Source: Trematomus loennbergii (Eukaryota; Chordata; Actinopteri; Perciformes; Nototheniidae). Taken from it: DNA of 64,000 bases. Positions within the stretch are counted from its first letter, which is position 1. Every line of letters begins with the position of its first letter. The notes beneath the pieces are model-generated. The model had not been told where the DNA came from. It did not search any database and saw only the letters and a program-made list of their open reading frames with translations. Positions 1 through 11,151 of the stretch are shown here, in pieces. The position numbers and the translations under genes are program-made. The stretch is from positions 1 to 64,000 of the forward strand of contig JAAOOA010000538.1 in assembly GCA_012861695.1 (NCBI GenBank), read 5' to 3'.

Positions 1-990
1 TTGGAAAATGAGATGCAGCTGCTGCCCTACAAGTGATCGGAAAGTTAGTTTCTGTTGTGACATTTCTCATGTAATGGCAAAATGAGAACAATCTGTGTGA
101 ATTGTTCCCTTTAGAGCTTTTAAAGCAAGTGTCTTGTGGGAGTTTCTGTTGTGCATGTGTGTACATGCAAAGTATGTTGTTGTGTGTTTAAACAGAGGAA
201 GGAACAGAACGACTAAATCAATGGTGTACTGATTCCCAATACCTCAGAAACGGTAGAGAGTGACAGGTCAGATAATAGCGATTACTGTCTGTGTATGTTG
301 CCAAGGGTAGAATATATAGTGACATGTGAAAATCAGCAAAGCATCTATTAAAGTGCTGTGATGTTCATACAGTGCAGTATTTGTAAGGGTGTAAACATGC
401 AGAATGTTTATTTTAGCATATGAATACAACCAAGCTAGTATGAGGATGTCAGGAAGTAAATGGATTCACTACTCTCTTAAAATGTAGCATTTGTACAGCT
501 AAGGCTAACCAAAATCCAGCTTTAACTGGGTTTGACCAAGTGGAGTTGAGCCACTTAAACTGTGTACTGTGGTGTGATGTCCTAAAATGGCCACCTTGTA
601 GACGTGAGGGGCATTCTGACTGAGTATGACTAAAATGTGAAAATGTAGTGCGTTCCAGTTGAATCATATGTGGATTGGTTGTACACAAGAGATGCACGGA
701 GAGTAGCAATAATTTCTGGGATTACTGTACACAATGTATTTTCAGATGGTGAAAGCATGAGGCGACTGGGCTCTGATTCAGACTCAGGGATGCAAGGATC
801 CTGTAGGGGAGACATTTTGGAAAAAAATGCAGCACATTTCATACGTTTCAGTTCCTGAGCGGTGTGAGCGAGATGCAAGGTCAATGAAGAAGGGTGTAGC
901 CTACATGTGTGTAAAAGCACTTTCTGTGGCTATTTTTAATTACTTCCATCTGCAAGGTCTGTTTCTAGTCAACATGTTAGATTACATTTT
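1..990. other. Intergenic, nothing recognised
   Basis: Short overlapping ORFs on both strands show no family motif and look like chance. No repeat or RNA gene is recognised. Confidence 0.5.
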
Positions 991-1187
991 TACATTACAT
1001 GTTACTTGTTAGATGCTTTTATCCAAAGCGACTTACATACTCAATACTGTGGGCAATCCCCACAGGAGCAATTTGGGGTGAAGTGTCTTGCCCAGGGACA
1101 CAACGACATGCTGACTGCAGTGGGGTTTGAATCTGTGCTCCCTTGATCCGAACACCAACGCTCTATCCACTGCGCCACACGCCTCCT
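991..1187 (-). repeat. tRNA-derived SINE, V-SINE type
   Basis: On the minus strand a tRNA-like head carries an A box TGGCGCAGTGG (1168-1178) and a B box GATTCAAACCC (1123-1133). A central domain follows (CCTGGGCAAGACAC), and the 3' tail contains GTAAGTCGCTTTGG and ends in repeated ATGTAA. Head, core and tail match vertebrate V-SINEs. The tail motif recurs in the LINE end at 33209, which fits retrotransposition by an L2-type LINE partner. The head does not form a functional tRNA. Confidence 0.85.
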
Positions 1188-1189
1188 AA

Positions 1190-2084
1190 GATACAATTAA
1201 TAAGGATACATGATGTGACTCAAAAACACTCTATATCTCTCTGTCATTGATACACACACACACACTTGGTAGGACTATATGGACCAACACTCCCCTCTAG
1301 TGCTGTAATGTCTAATCACATTCTAAAATTAGCTGTTTTGATATCTCCTTTTCAACTGTACCACTTGGAGGCGCTCATCTTCTTTTCTCTCAGACAAATA
1401 CACATTTACCCATGATGCATGAAGTGACAGGCACAACATGAGGGTGTGTAATGAATGAAAGAGACAAGGATACACAATTAATACATTTTTATCTTAAAAT
1501 GCATTTCACTCAAACGGCTTGATTTCCACCCAGCAATGAGAAATATGCTTCACACTATTAGGGGTTGAATTAAACATTGTATTCCTCAGGTAATGCCCTT
1601 CTGTTTAGGGAAAGGGACAACGATAAGCAAATAGACTGACAAACTAAAAACTATGATTCTGAAGGTATATTGTATTTGTCATGTAATCAGCACACCTGCA
1701 CTTTAGTGTTGTGAAACCTGCAATGAATTTCTTTTTTTTGGCCACCTGAAGGCAGCAGAAACAAGTTGACACAAATATATAAACTAACATGTCACACGGT
1801 TTAATAACGGGTTCATTGATGTGTTTTAATAGATTCTGAACAACGACAGAGCACTATGACACAAAATAAATTAAGCTCAGGTAAAACGTGTTAGTTGGAT
1901 CAATAAGTTGATGATTACATAGTTTTCAGGGATTTGATGACAACAAGACAAATGTATAATACCTGTCCTTCAGTTCTCCTTTTATCTCTGGTTTGGTCTC
2001 CACCAGATCCTGAGAAAATAGTTTTGGGTCTCCCACTATCTTCACAGCTAGTAGCAAATTGTCTGACGTTTTGTACTGGGCAGG
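1190..2084. other. Intergenic, nothing recognised
   Basis: AT-rich unique-looking sequence with a short CA run near 1251-1265. No gene or transposon signature was seen. Confidence 0.5.
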
Positions 2085-2500
2085 TACACAGTACATTTCT
2101 CTGAGTAAAATTGACTCAAATTGAAGAAAATGTTACTCTAAAAATATTACATTTGGTCCCAACCTATATAGAGTAAAATGTACTCTTTGTTCAGAGTTGT
2201 ATTTTTAGAGTTCATTTTACTCTATTATGTGCTTAGATTTGACTCTGCTTAATGGTTATTTACTCTATGTAATGTATATTAAAAACAACTCTACTGCCAT
2301 TTTACTATTAATAGAAGGTAATTTTACTCCCAATCGAACGTCATTTCACTAGAAGGTAATTTTACTCAGAATAGAATAAATGAACCATAATGATCTTTAC
2401 AATAAAAAAGGTCAATAAACCAAAGTGCTTAAGGAACATGAGTGGGTGTGTGTGAAGCTGACCATTGAGCGGCCCGACCAAGCAAGGAGGCAGAGGCTGA

Positions 2501-3170
2501 CCCCTAGATTCCACCGGGTCCGTCTGCGGCGCGTTACGGGCGCGTTACGGGCGCGTTACGGGGCGTTACGGCTGCGCCGTGGTGCTCACGGCGATCGCGG
2601 CCACTCTAGTCAATGGGTGCTATTCCACCACACGCGGCTCGTTACGGCTCAGAAGCGTCCCAGAAGCGGCTCGGCGCAGGGCTCCTCTAAAATTAGGATC
2701 GAATCCTATTTTTGTCGCGGCGCGCAGCCGTAATGTAAGGTCGGGCAGGCAGGAAGTGGAACGTTCAGAGCTATATATACACACACACAAACTAATTTTG
2801 CAGACCCTATCCCTCCGTAGTCTTTCAAGTAGGAGGAGAAATGCCAGCGTTCTCCTCCGGTTTACAGGCACTGTGTAAATTATATATATAGAATAATTAT
2901 GATGATGAATGCATTTTTTTACCACTAAAATACAGCAACACATCTTTGATTCATGTCGTTTATAACTGGAATATTACAGTTATTATTAACTTTGTCTGTA
3001 CAAAGTAGCCTGTCCAGGAAATATGCCCAAATCAACAAAAAACTGCGAGCCGGCAGGCAAGACGCTCCGCTTCTGAAATGCTTCTGAAACGCGCCTGGTA
3101 GGGTATGACGCCAGAGGAGGCCGGACCAAAACCGCAACGCGGCGCAGACGGACCCGGTGGAATCTAGGGG
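2501..3170. mobile_element. Nested 670-bp inverted-repeat element inside copy A
   Basis: Long terminal inverted repeats, beginning CCCCTAGATTCCACC and continuing through a GCGGCGCGTT-like stretch, match for about 35 bp. Direct TGA triplets flank it (2498-2500 and 3171-3173), consistent with a 3-bp duplication. The left part is very GC-rich with repeated GCGCGTTACGGG units. The sequence is absent from copy B, so it arrived after the two copies separated. Superfamily not assigned; ORFs in it look fortuitous. Confidence 0.7.
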
Positions 3171-3527
3171 TGAGGGTGTTTCTCAATCGCGAGTATGCTT
3201 GCTTGGTAGCACATGTCACTTGCTTCAGAAGCTAGGCAAGAATCCTTCCTGGCATTCGGAAAACGAAGAGTGGAACAGGCGAGAGGCCCCGCCTTACATT
3301 TTCCGCCACAGATTTGGTGAAATTGGTCCGTGCGCAAAGCATTGTGGGGATTTTAAGGACGCGAAGTCTACCCATGTGCAGCCTCGAAATTTCCCCCAAA
3401 CCAAGGACGCGGCCTCGGTGGAATTCCAAGTATGCTGGACATTGGAACGGTCCTGCTGCGCCACTTGATGCGTAGCATCCTTGAAATATTGGCTTGGAAG
3501 CCAATATCCTCGCGATTGAGAAACGGC
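3171..3527 (+). mobile_element. MITE with TTTCTCAATCGCGAG ends, split by the 670-bp element
   Basis: It starts GGGTGTTTCTCAATC and ends GATTGAGAAAC, an inverted repeat. The interior matches the element at 55959-56356 over most of its length. It sits in copy A but not in copy B, at a point where B reads continuously. The 670-bp element lies at its left edge, so the full insertion is 2497-3527. Confidence 0.7.
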
Positions 3528-3843
3528 CAGAGAGTTCAAATACAACCCGGTGTGGGCATTTATTTCTCATTGTGGTACATGATACACAGCCTCAATATGA
3601 CTGTCTCACGTGAACACAGTCACCAGCAACAAGGATCTCACACACACACAGACTAACAGGAAAACAGAACCTAAATACACACTGGACTAATCAAACCAAC
3701 AAGACACAGGTGAGGGGGGAGGAGAAAACAGAGGGCACCAGGTGAACACAATCACCAGCAACAGACAAGACGGGAGGGGGAACACTTTTCAAACTAAACA
3801 GGAAAGAGAGACAGACAAACTAAAACCTAGACAGATCGTGACA
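3528..3843 (-). repeat. LTR-like segment carried inside copy A
   Basis: Read on the minus strand from 3843 it begins TGTCACGATCTGTC and continues with the body shared by the solo LTRs at 56911-57378 and 59523-59890. It includes an AATAAA-type polyadenylation signal (near 3562-3567). The same segment is in copy B (from 29548), so it entered before the copies diverged. Its 3' limit continues past the nested insertion to about 2430 and is not sharply defined. Confidence 0.6.
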
Positions 3844-4639
3844 AATAGATGCATAAATTACATATATTCACATGCTTCCTGTGCAATGTTTTAGCGTGGA
3901 ACAAATGAATATACTTCGCCAATAATGAAGCTACTGTATATCCTATACGTAACGGAGGCCGAGATCTATGGCCCCAGAGATCACCTCCGTTACAGCGTGG
4001 TCATGGTTTAACTCCAATAGAATTGACTCTGCATTTTTTATCGCACTCTAGAAGCTATGAGTAATAAATACACTCCAAAATGATTAAATATCACTATTTC
4101 AGAGCAAAATAGTCATTACTCTGGAAAAAATACTCACCAATATTTCCTGTGTAGATTTGTAACCCTTAGATGCATAAGTGGGTCTTTTTTTACCCCGGTG
4201 AGGTGGTTTTCTTGAAGTATCTTTGTAATTACATTTTTGTATCATTTCATATTCCAGCTATTCCTCAAAAAACATGTTTTGGATATCATGCCGTTCAAAT
4301 TTTAAATGTAAACGTTATACATTTTATGAAATTGTAGTTTTTGTATTACTACCCCAAGCTTCCATAAGTGGGTCAAAAATGGGAACCTTTGATTCTTATC
4401 GCCTGTGGCTGTCCGGAATACATTCACCGTAGACCACACAGACTACATCAGAAGTGACATCTCTCAGGAAGATTATTTTACACAGCAAGATCTGATACCT
4501 GTCAGTATAATAATAATAATAATTAAAGCTGCAAGCAGCGTTGAGCGGGTCTTCGACGCTCCGCAGGCTGTTGTCCGCACGTCGAGGTATCATGCAGGAG
4601 TTTTCCGGACTCGGCCGTTGGCAAACGTGGGAAGTTTCA

Positions 4640-5740
4640 GGCCGATCGGACAACGTACATACATACGTACGAGTTACAGCAGTATCATAAACATTGTGTT
4701 TGATGGCGAGTGATCTGTCGCCATGGCAACGGCATTTGATGACAACACATAATACGCCTAGATATGTTGAGGGCTGCATCGGTATCAAACCTGTGAAGTT
4801 TTGGGCCGTTTGGAGCATGTTAACTGGAGTTATGTTTTTTGGCGAGGGATACGTTGTCATGGCAACAGCTTTTGAGGAAAACTCACTATTGTTATATTGA
4901 GGTGTTGAGGGCCGGACCATTAACTGTCATCTGAAGTCTGGTGCAGTTTGGAACCTTTTCCATTGATTAAGACAACATCGTGTTTTACGGCGTGGATGCG
5001 TTGCCATGGAAACGGCATACGGTGAGATCTCAGATTTCACGTAGAGCTGTTGAGGGCCGGACCATTAACTGTCATCTGAAGTCTGGTGCCGTTTGGAAGT
5101 TTTCCATTGATTAAGACAACATCGTGTTTTACGGCGTGGGATGCGTTGCCATGGAAACGGCATACGGTGAGATCTCAGATTTCACGTAGAGCTGTTGAGT
5201 CATGGACCAGTGATATAAAGTGAAGTCTGGGGACGTGGGACCGTGTCCATTGATTTACAGCACATCGTGTTTTATGGCGAGTGATGCGTTGCCATGGAAA
5301 CGGCATACGGTGAGATCTCAGATTTCACGTAGAGCTGTTGAGTCATGGACCAGTGATATAAAAGTGAAGATTGGGGGACGATGGGACCGTGTCCATTGGA
5401 TTTACAGCGACACCGTGTTTTATGGCGAGGAATGCGTTGCCATGGAAACGGCATACGGTGAGATCTCAGATTTCGCGTAGAGCTGTTGAGTCATGGACCA
5501 GTATATAAAAGTGAAGATTGGGGGACGATGGGACCGTGTCCATTGGATTTACAGCGACACCGTGTTTTATGGCGAGGGATTCGTTGCCATGGCAACAGCT
5601 TTTGAGGAAAACTCACTTTTGTCATATTAATGTGTTGAGGGCCGGACCATTAACTGTCATCTGAAGTCTGGTGCAGTTTGGAGCATTTTCCATTGACTTA
5701 AGACAACATTGTGAAGTTTGGTGGCGTTGTGAGCATGTCA
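4640..5740 (+). repeat. About seven tandem units of 135-150 bp
   Basis: The motif GTTGCCATGG or a close variant recurs near 4720, 4855, 5001, 5146, 5288, 5438 and 5584. The flanking text (TGTTGAG, GACCAT/CAGT, TGTTTTATGGCG) repeats in step. Central units are most alike and outer units most diverged, as expected for unequal crossing-over. Reading frames shift between units, so this is not a coding repeat. Confidence 0.85.
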
Positions 5741-6244
5741 GTTTGAGTGATGACATCATCGTATTCGTTTGATGGGCCTAGCATCGAGCGAACGCGAACT
5801 TTGGCGCCAAATAACGGCTGCGCCGTGCGAAAGAAAAAAACTTCCGTGATAACTTTTAATTGCCCATGTCTCGAGATGCTACCCGACGAATTTCGAGTCG
5901 TACGGATAAAGTCCCTGGGAGAAGATAGATTTTGCGCGGAGGACGAAAAACGCGATAAATCGCGTTTTTCCGGCCAAATTCAAAATGGCCGACTTCCTGT
6001 ACGTTATTTTTACCCCTCCAAGAGGCTTTTTTGTTGTCTCCGCACCTAGATATGCGTAGCGAGTTTCGTTCGTTTACGTGAAAGTTAAAGTAGGGTAACG
6101 TTAAAAACGGAAGTGGGCGTGGCCTACGCAATTTTTACGTAAAGTTCCGGACCAATTACACATCTCAAGTTGCGCACTTCTGACGCGCGTGCAAATTTGT
6201 GAGTTTTCACATATGTGGCGGGGGTCAAAAGTCGCGCAAGTTCA

Positions 6245-6277
<33 letters not shown>

Positions 6278-6305
6278 TCGGACCAATATCAATAATGTGC
6301 TCGTT

Positions 6306-6338
6306 TACAGTGACGTGGGCTACGCCCACGTCACTGTA
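6306..6338. repeat. Perfect 15-bp-stem hairpin with 3-nt loop
   Basis: Arms 6306-6320 and 6324-6338 pair perfectly around the loop TAC. It is the first of three spaced hairpins near the right end of the dispersed repeat. Confidence 0.9.
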
Positions 6339-6430
6339 GGCCGTTGGGCTACCTACTGTCATGATTTAGGCCACTTTTAATGGACTTTTACCCGTCTTTT
6401 TCCCTGTTTTTAGTGGGTTTTGCATGGTTA

Positions 6431-6449
6431 TCGCTCGCTTCGCGAGCGA
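6431..6449. repeat. 8-bp-stem hairpin with TTC loop
   Basis: TCGCTCGC pairs with GCGAGCGA around TTC. It follows a TTTTTCCCTGTTTTTA segment that recurs before the third hairpin. Confidence 0.85.
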
Positions 6450-6578
6450 CTAAATGATCGTAACGATATTAATTATGCGAGTTGCAATCTGCGCGGACTA
6501 TCTGCCGTTACTATTTCCGAACCTTTTCTGTGCTTTTGCCGGTCGTTTTCCCTGTTTTTATGTGTTTTTCGCAGGTTT

Positions 6579-6599
6579 ATCGGTCGCTGCGCGACCGAT
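6579..6599. repeat. 9-bp-stem hairpin with TGC loop
   Basis: ATCGGTCGC pairs with GCGACCGAT around TGC. It follows a second TTTTCCCTGTTTTTA segment, so the second and third hairpins are parts of a duplicated module. Confidence 0.85.
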
Positions 6600-7098
6600 T
6601 CAATAGGGTCTTCGCCGACCTATGGTCTCAGACCCTAATAATAATACATTATATTTTTATAGGGCTTTCAAGGACTCAAAATCGCTTTACAATATAAGGT
6701 TAGGGTGGGGGGTATTAGGACTATCAAACTTGATCAACCGGCATGGATTGATGGGGGGTGGGCTATGAGTAGACAAGAGGAGAAGAGATGAGTTTTGAAA
6801 AGGGACTGGAATACTGTGAGGGTCTCAGAATAGCGGAGATCTTTGTTCACATATTCATCAATATGTTCAAAACGGTTTTTTCAAAATGTAAAAGAAATGT
6901 CTAAATGATAAATAGTGAAACATTTTATATAAAATATTTCTAGTGTGAACCAAAATATAATACTAAATATTATACAGTGATTTTTCTTAACCAAAATGAC
7001 AAAAATGGCATAAAAACACATATTATTCTAATACGGTTCCTTTTTGACCCACTTATGGAAGAGTGTAGGGTCCAGTCACTCGTGCATCAAAGGGTTAA

Positions 7099-8785
7099 GA
7101 GCACAGTCTTTACTACAAATGACAATGCCCAAAACGTTATGTGAACATATTGAATTGAGCTATTAGGTATTAATGTTGACTCTGTTAAAACTGATACAAC
7201 TGTTTGAGAACTCTGCAGCACTGCACCATGTCCCTGGTACAGTTGGACAGCTCAGCGCTAAATGACGGACGCAGCAGGCTGTTGTCGAGATTGAATCTGT
7301 GACCTTTCGCAGACAAGTAGCTCTTACCACTAATCCATCCTGCTGCTCTTCAGCTGATAGCTAAAGTGGTTGGCCATGTAACAAATCTCTGTGGTGACCC
7401 TGACCCAAACCATTGATCACACTGATAATAACAATAATCTATCCTCATTTGTTTCTAGGTATACATCAGCACGGTAAAATCCTGTCAGTGAAACGGACAA
7501 TTTTTTGCACATTTATTGTATTCAAATAAAGCAAATGTGACTCTTTTATATCTAAAATACATGAATACCAGTGGGAAAATATATTATATATTTATTCAGT
7601 CATTATCAGGTATTGAAAGACATGAATGATTGGTTTAAATTCATAAATACATTTAATGACATGATATTTTGTTATTTTTATAACAAGCTGCATAAAATAC
7701 ATTGAATCAGGATCTTCAACTCAATTTCATATTAGAATGAAGAATATTTGACTATACATTTCCATGATTGTACAATTAAATTGTGATTTAAAATAACCAT
7801 TTACAGCAGGACACACGGTACAGAGAAGTTGCTGCTGCAAGCTTGTGATGTTTGCTCAGTTTGTAGCCATCAGTCTGAAAGGAGTTACACTGACGTTGTG
7901 TGTCATGATTTGCAACATTTTTCTGGGTAAGTGATTTCAATATGTTCTTGTTCAGAATACTGTCTTACTTTTCAGAAGTCTCAAGATTTGTTGTAACTCT
8001 CCTGTGAATTTGAACAGGCAATTATTTTGTTCAACTTTCAAGCACATGGAGAAAGCTCTAAACACATTACATGATAAACAACACTTTTAAATCATTATAC
8101 ATGTAATTACATTGAGAACAAGCATTTAAGTATTTTAAGCAACCCAGCTCAACCAAATGTATATGTTCCATATGTCTTTATATTATGTTAAACAATGTTG
8201 CAGAATAATTAAAAATGAGTTTATGTTGCTGAATTTGAATCAAAGTACATACATGTATATTTTTGTATTGGTGTTGTGATTTTACATAGTAAATCATCAT
8301 CATGTTTTTTTCAATGTCGTCAAGCTCTTCAACTGTGACACAGGAACGCTAGAAGGAGATGTACAATAAATGCCGATTGTGAATCTCATTGAATCGCAGA
8401 TAATATCCGACAAGAGAAGGAATAACTGTAAACCACTGAAACAAGCTGTGTAAGACTTTAACTCCCCTTAGGGGCATTTTTGCCACAAACTCTATAAAAG
8501 GGCCTGGCTGCATGTTCACGTAACACAGCCCTGTTGACAACAGAGGGCGACAAAAGCTCACAGAAAATGAAGATGTGATGAGAAACACAGATTATATTTT
8601 ACATAGCCCTCCTGTCCCATGCCTGTCTAATAGCAGACCTACAGTACTGTGTCAGGATTGGTAAAGTTGCATTTTTTATTTTGTTAGGTGTTACTTATAT
8701 GATTAACTTGTTGGTCCAAGCAGTGCCCTCATTTAAAGAGTCCAATGTCATTGTCCGGGTCATATTTTGCCAATGGATCATGAAC
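7099..8785. other. Intergenic, nothing recognised
   Basis: AT-rich, with no convincing coding potential; ORFs at 8349-8588 and 8681-8898 carry no motif. No repeat is recognised up to the small hAT MITE. Confidence 0.5.
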
Positions 8786-8793
8786 ATTGTACA

Positions 8794-8945
8794 CAGGGGC
8801 GCCACCAGGGATTTTGGGCCCCATGAAAAGATATCACATTGCTTACTTAAACATGTTTTTCTTAATGTTCTAAAATAGTTTGGGCCCCTGTCAGTCACGG
8901 GCCCTTAGAATCATCCTAACTTTTCACCCCCTTACGGCGCCCCTG
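8794..8945. mobile_element. 152-bp hAT-type MITE
   Basis: The ends are CAGGGGCGCC and GGCGCCCCTG, a perfect 10-bp inverted repeat. The element is flanked by perfect 8-bp duplications ATTGTACA (8786-8793 and 8946-8953). The CAGGG ends and 8-bp duplication are hAT hallmarks. Non-coding. Confidence 0.9.
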
Positions 8946-8953
8946 ATTGTACA

Positions 8954-9601
8954 CCTGGTTGAGAACCTTAAAACCTTTAGTAATTTACAAATGTATAATT
9001 TATCTGCTTTCATATAACTCAAAACAAAGCATAATTTAAAGGCAGATTACGTTTTTACATTCATGATCAGATAATCTTTCTCAATAGTTCATAAAATGTT
9101 GTTTTTATAACCAACTTTTTCCCTCAAGTGTTTGCAATGGATAATAACGGCCTGACATGCATCCTGTTACCCTCCAACCCTGAACCCATGAAGTTGATTT
9201 GATTGACAGCATGCAAATCAATGACACTGTGTTGAACTGTATTTTCTCCACACAGCAGATGTTCCCTCCCTCAGAGGCAATCCTCAGTTCTCAGTTGGGT
9301 TGAAGTTCAGTGAAGGTCACAACTGTTTGCAGATGCACGTCTTGGTTTGCTGCCTCACAATTACATTTGTATATCCTTATGGAAAATGTCTGAGATAATT
9401 TTAACTGTAAAATGATCCGAATGAATGACCCGTCTTGTAGACAATGACGATGGGTAATTCAGCTCAAAGTTACAGTACAACAAACAAGTTGTTTTCAATG
9501 CTATTTTTTGTCCTGGATGTCAAACATTCCTTATTGCAAAGAATATTGCCCATTTCTATAAAGTGAAATATGTTCTCTCTTACACTGTGCTCTCAGAGCC
9601 A
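8954..9601. other. Intergenic, nothing recognised
   Basis: No gene or repeat is seen between the two MITEs. Confidence 0.5.
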
Positions 9602-9605
9602 TTAA

Positions 9606-9960
9606 AGGCCGCACTAGGCAAATTATGTAAAAACAAAAAAAAGAACGGATAAAAAAGATCTTCGTGTCTCATCAGGTGATTTAGATTGGCTGGCATGAGA
9701 TCACCTCCGACCACATTGAGTGGTGAATGTAAAGTGAAACCCAAACAGTGTTCTGTCTAGAAAAAGCTGGACTTACAAATATTATTTCACATCCTTTACT
9801 ATAGTTTGAACTATTTATAGACGTGTGTTGTCACATTAAGAATGTTGTGTGCTTTGATTAGGCCTGTTTTTCTTTATATCAAGGATAAATGAGACAAAAC
9901 AAAAGATAGCTACCTGTTGCTATCATGTGCAAACAAAGTGCATATTTGCCTAGTGCAGCT
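9606..9960. mobile_element. 355-bp MITE with TTAA duplication, Kolobok-like
   Basis: Left end AGGCCGCACTAGGCAAA; right end reversed AGCTGCACTAGGCAAA. TTAA flanks both sides (9602-9605 and 9961-9964). AG ends plus TTAA suggest Kolobok; piggyBac usually has CCC ends. It lies about 160 bp downstream of the npbwr2 stop codon, so it may sit in or next to the 3' UTR. Confidence 0.75.
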
Positions 9961-10119
9961 TTAACAAACCAAGCAATTCAAATCTGCGAAAAAAAGACAT
10001 TGTGAATTTAGATTTGAACATAAATCTTTGCTATCAGACTTTTCCATCACATTCAGTCCTAACTCAGCAAATCTCCGCAGATCTCTGCAACAGGTTTCAT
10101 TTGTCACACTATGGTACAT

Positions 10120-11130
10120 TCAGGTCGTTCTACACTCCAGCATTTTTTTGAAGGCTTTCCTGAAGCTGTCGTCCAGGAAGGCGTAGAGGAACGGGTTGAG
10201 GCAGGAGTTGGCGTAGCTCAGGCTGGTTATGAAGTAGGAGATCCCGATCACGAGTCGCGTGTCCCTCAGGTCTGTCGTCAGAGCCACAATGGTGGTGAGG
10301 TGGAACGGCGTCCAGCAGAACAAGCACACAGCCAAGACGATAAACACCATGATGGTCACTTTCTTCTTGGCTTTGTCCAGCGCTTTGGCATTGCTGTTGA
10401 GCCGCATGTTCCTCAGCTTGTAGAGCATCATGGTGTATAAGATGCAGATGGTGGAAACCGGAATGGCGAAGCCCAAAATGAGTGTGTAGATCCGGCTCGC
10501 TTTGAACCAGAAACTCTCGGGGCTGGGGAAGCTGAGCACGCAGCTCTTCCTCCCATCGTCTGGGTTGACGAAGACGCCGGCGAAAACAGTGAAAGGCATG
10601 ACGATGAGGATAACGAGGATCCAGACACATAGTGAGATGATCTTGGCTGCTCGGTAGGTGCGGTAAGGCATGCGTTTGGACCTCACTGTGGCCAAAACAA
10701 CCAGGTAGCGGTCAATGCTCATGATAGTCAGGAAAAAGATACTGGAGAAAATGTTGTAGTGGTCTATGCTGAGGATGACTTTGCACAAAACATCACCAAA
10801 AGGCCAGTAGTGCAGCAAGTGTTCGGCTATGTTGATCGGCAACACCAAAGTGAACAAATCATCGGCGATGGCTAAGTTCAGGATGAACATATTGGTTACT
10901 GTTTTCATCTTGGGGGCTTTGAGGATCACGTAGATGATGGCCGTGTTGCCTGTCAGTCCCACTGCGCAGATCACAGAGTAGATGATCGGTAAAATTACGT
11001 AAAAGTCGAAGTAAAACTCTGAAGGTAGAGTGCAGTTCAGGTCAGTGCTGTTCCCGGATGTCAGGGAGTAGAAATCCACAGAGTCGTTGCAGACGGGGGG
11101 TGCCCCACCAGAGACAGACACATTCTCCAT
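10120..11130 (-). CDS. npbwr2: Neuropeptide B/W receptor, NPBWR2-like class A GPCR
   Basis: Intact 336-residue rhodopsin-class receptor in one coding exon, ending in TGA. The family binds neuropeptides B and W at the plasma membrane and usually signals through Gi/o. Visible landmarks: N-glycosylation sites N3, N15, N27 and N32; seven hydrophobic helices; G61-N62 (TM1); LAIAD with D90 (TM2); C116 and C197 for the extracellular disulfide; D123 (TM3); DRY 140-142; W170 (TM4); P224 (TM5); CWTP 272-275 (TM6); NPFLY 312-316 (TM7); and C333, a possible palmitoylation site. Segments such as NIAEHLL, DHYNIFSS and the RTYR/FAGV region resemble human NPBWR2 more than NPBWR1, from memory of the family. 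The start is the ATG at 11130: it has a strong Kozak context (A at -3, G at +4), while the in-frame codon at 11142 is GTG. It is the only intact gene seen here. Confidence is high for the family and good for the subtype; the a/b paralogue cannot be assigned. Confidence 0.95.
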   Translation of the reverse strand: MENVSVSGGAPPVCNDSVDFYSLTSGNSTDLNCTLPSEFYFDFYVILPIIYSVICAVGLTGNTAIIYVILKAPKMKTVTNMFILNLAIADDLFTLVLPINIAEHLLHYWPFGDVLCKVILSIDHYNIFSSIFFLTIMSIDRYLVVLATVRSKRMPYRTYRAAKIISLCVWILVILIVMPFTVFAGVFVNPDDGRKSCVLSFPSPESFWFKASRIYTLILGFAIPVSTICILYTMMLYKLRNMRLNSNAKALDKAKKKVTIMVFIVLAVCLFCWTPFHLTTIVALTTDLRDTRLVIGISYFITSLSYANSCLNPFLYAFLDDSFRKAFKKMLECRTT

Positions 11131-11151
11131 GTTTGAAAACACTAAGAGTCT

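Larger units (their letters stand above)
2087..4151 (+). mobile_element. Non-autonomous DNA transposon with TA target duplication, copy A
   Basis: The element is flanked by TA at 2085-2086 and 4152-4153. Its imperfect inverted ends read CACAGTACATTT and, reversed from the right, CACAGGAAATAT, both followed by TGAGTA. Subterminal sequence is full of GAGTAAA and TTTACTC motifs. A near-identical copy in opposite orientation lies at 29247-31277. TA duplication suggests Tc1/mariner or another TA-specific superfamily; no transposase is present. The interior carries an LTR-like segment and private nested insertions (2497-3527). Confidence 0.8.
4505..6645. repeat. Dispersed teleost repeat flanked by AAT runs, with tandem core
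   Basis: It begins at an AAT-type run followed by TTAAAGCTGCAAGCAGC and ends with AGACCCTAATAATAAT. An inner (AAT)n tract lies near 6246-6272. I recognise the module order as a repeat seen widely in fish genomes but cannot give its formal family. The ORFs inside (for example 5747-6049) have no protein motif. It lies inside the piggyBac-like element. Confidence 0.6.
4163..7094. mobile_element. piggyBac-like inverted-repeat element, non-autonomous
   Basis: The left end reads CCCTTAGATGCATAAG and the right end, reversed, CCCTTTGATGCACGAG. Each has an inner repeat with CCATAAGTGGGTCAAAAA (4361 and, inverted, 7042-7062). The right flank is TTAA (7095-7098); the left flank is GTAA (4159-4162), a one-base decay of TTAA. 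CCCT ends and TTAA targets are typical of piggyBac. No transposase is present; a large unrelated repeat fills the middle. Confidence 0.7.

Noticed and set aside
991..1187. tRNA gene on the minus strand
   Set aside because: A and B boxes are present, but the cloverleaf is not intact and the core and tail are those of a SINE.
2425..3656. Cluster of ORFs of 70-112 codons
   Set aside because: All fall in nested non-coding transposons and show no protein family pattern.
4640..5740. CRISPR-like array
   Set aside because: Units of about 145 bp are repeated throughout, with no unique spacers, and this is a vertebrate genome.
10111..10630. Overlapping ORFs on both strands within the receptor gene
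   Set aside because: Shadows of the npbwr2 coding exon in other frames; no family motifs.
11131..11142. GTG start four codons upstream of the npbwr2 ATG
   Set aside because: Nuclear vertebrate genes rarely use GTG; the ATG at 11130 has a strong Kozak context.
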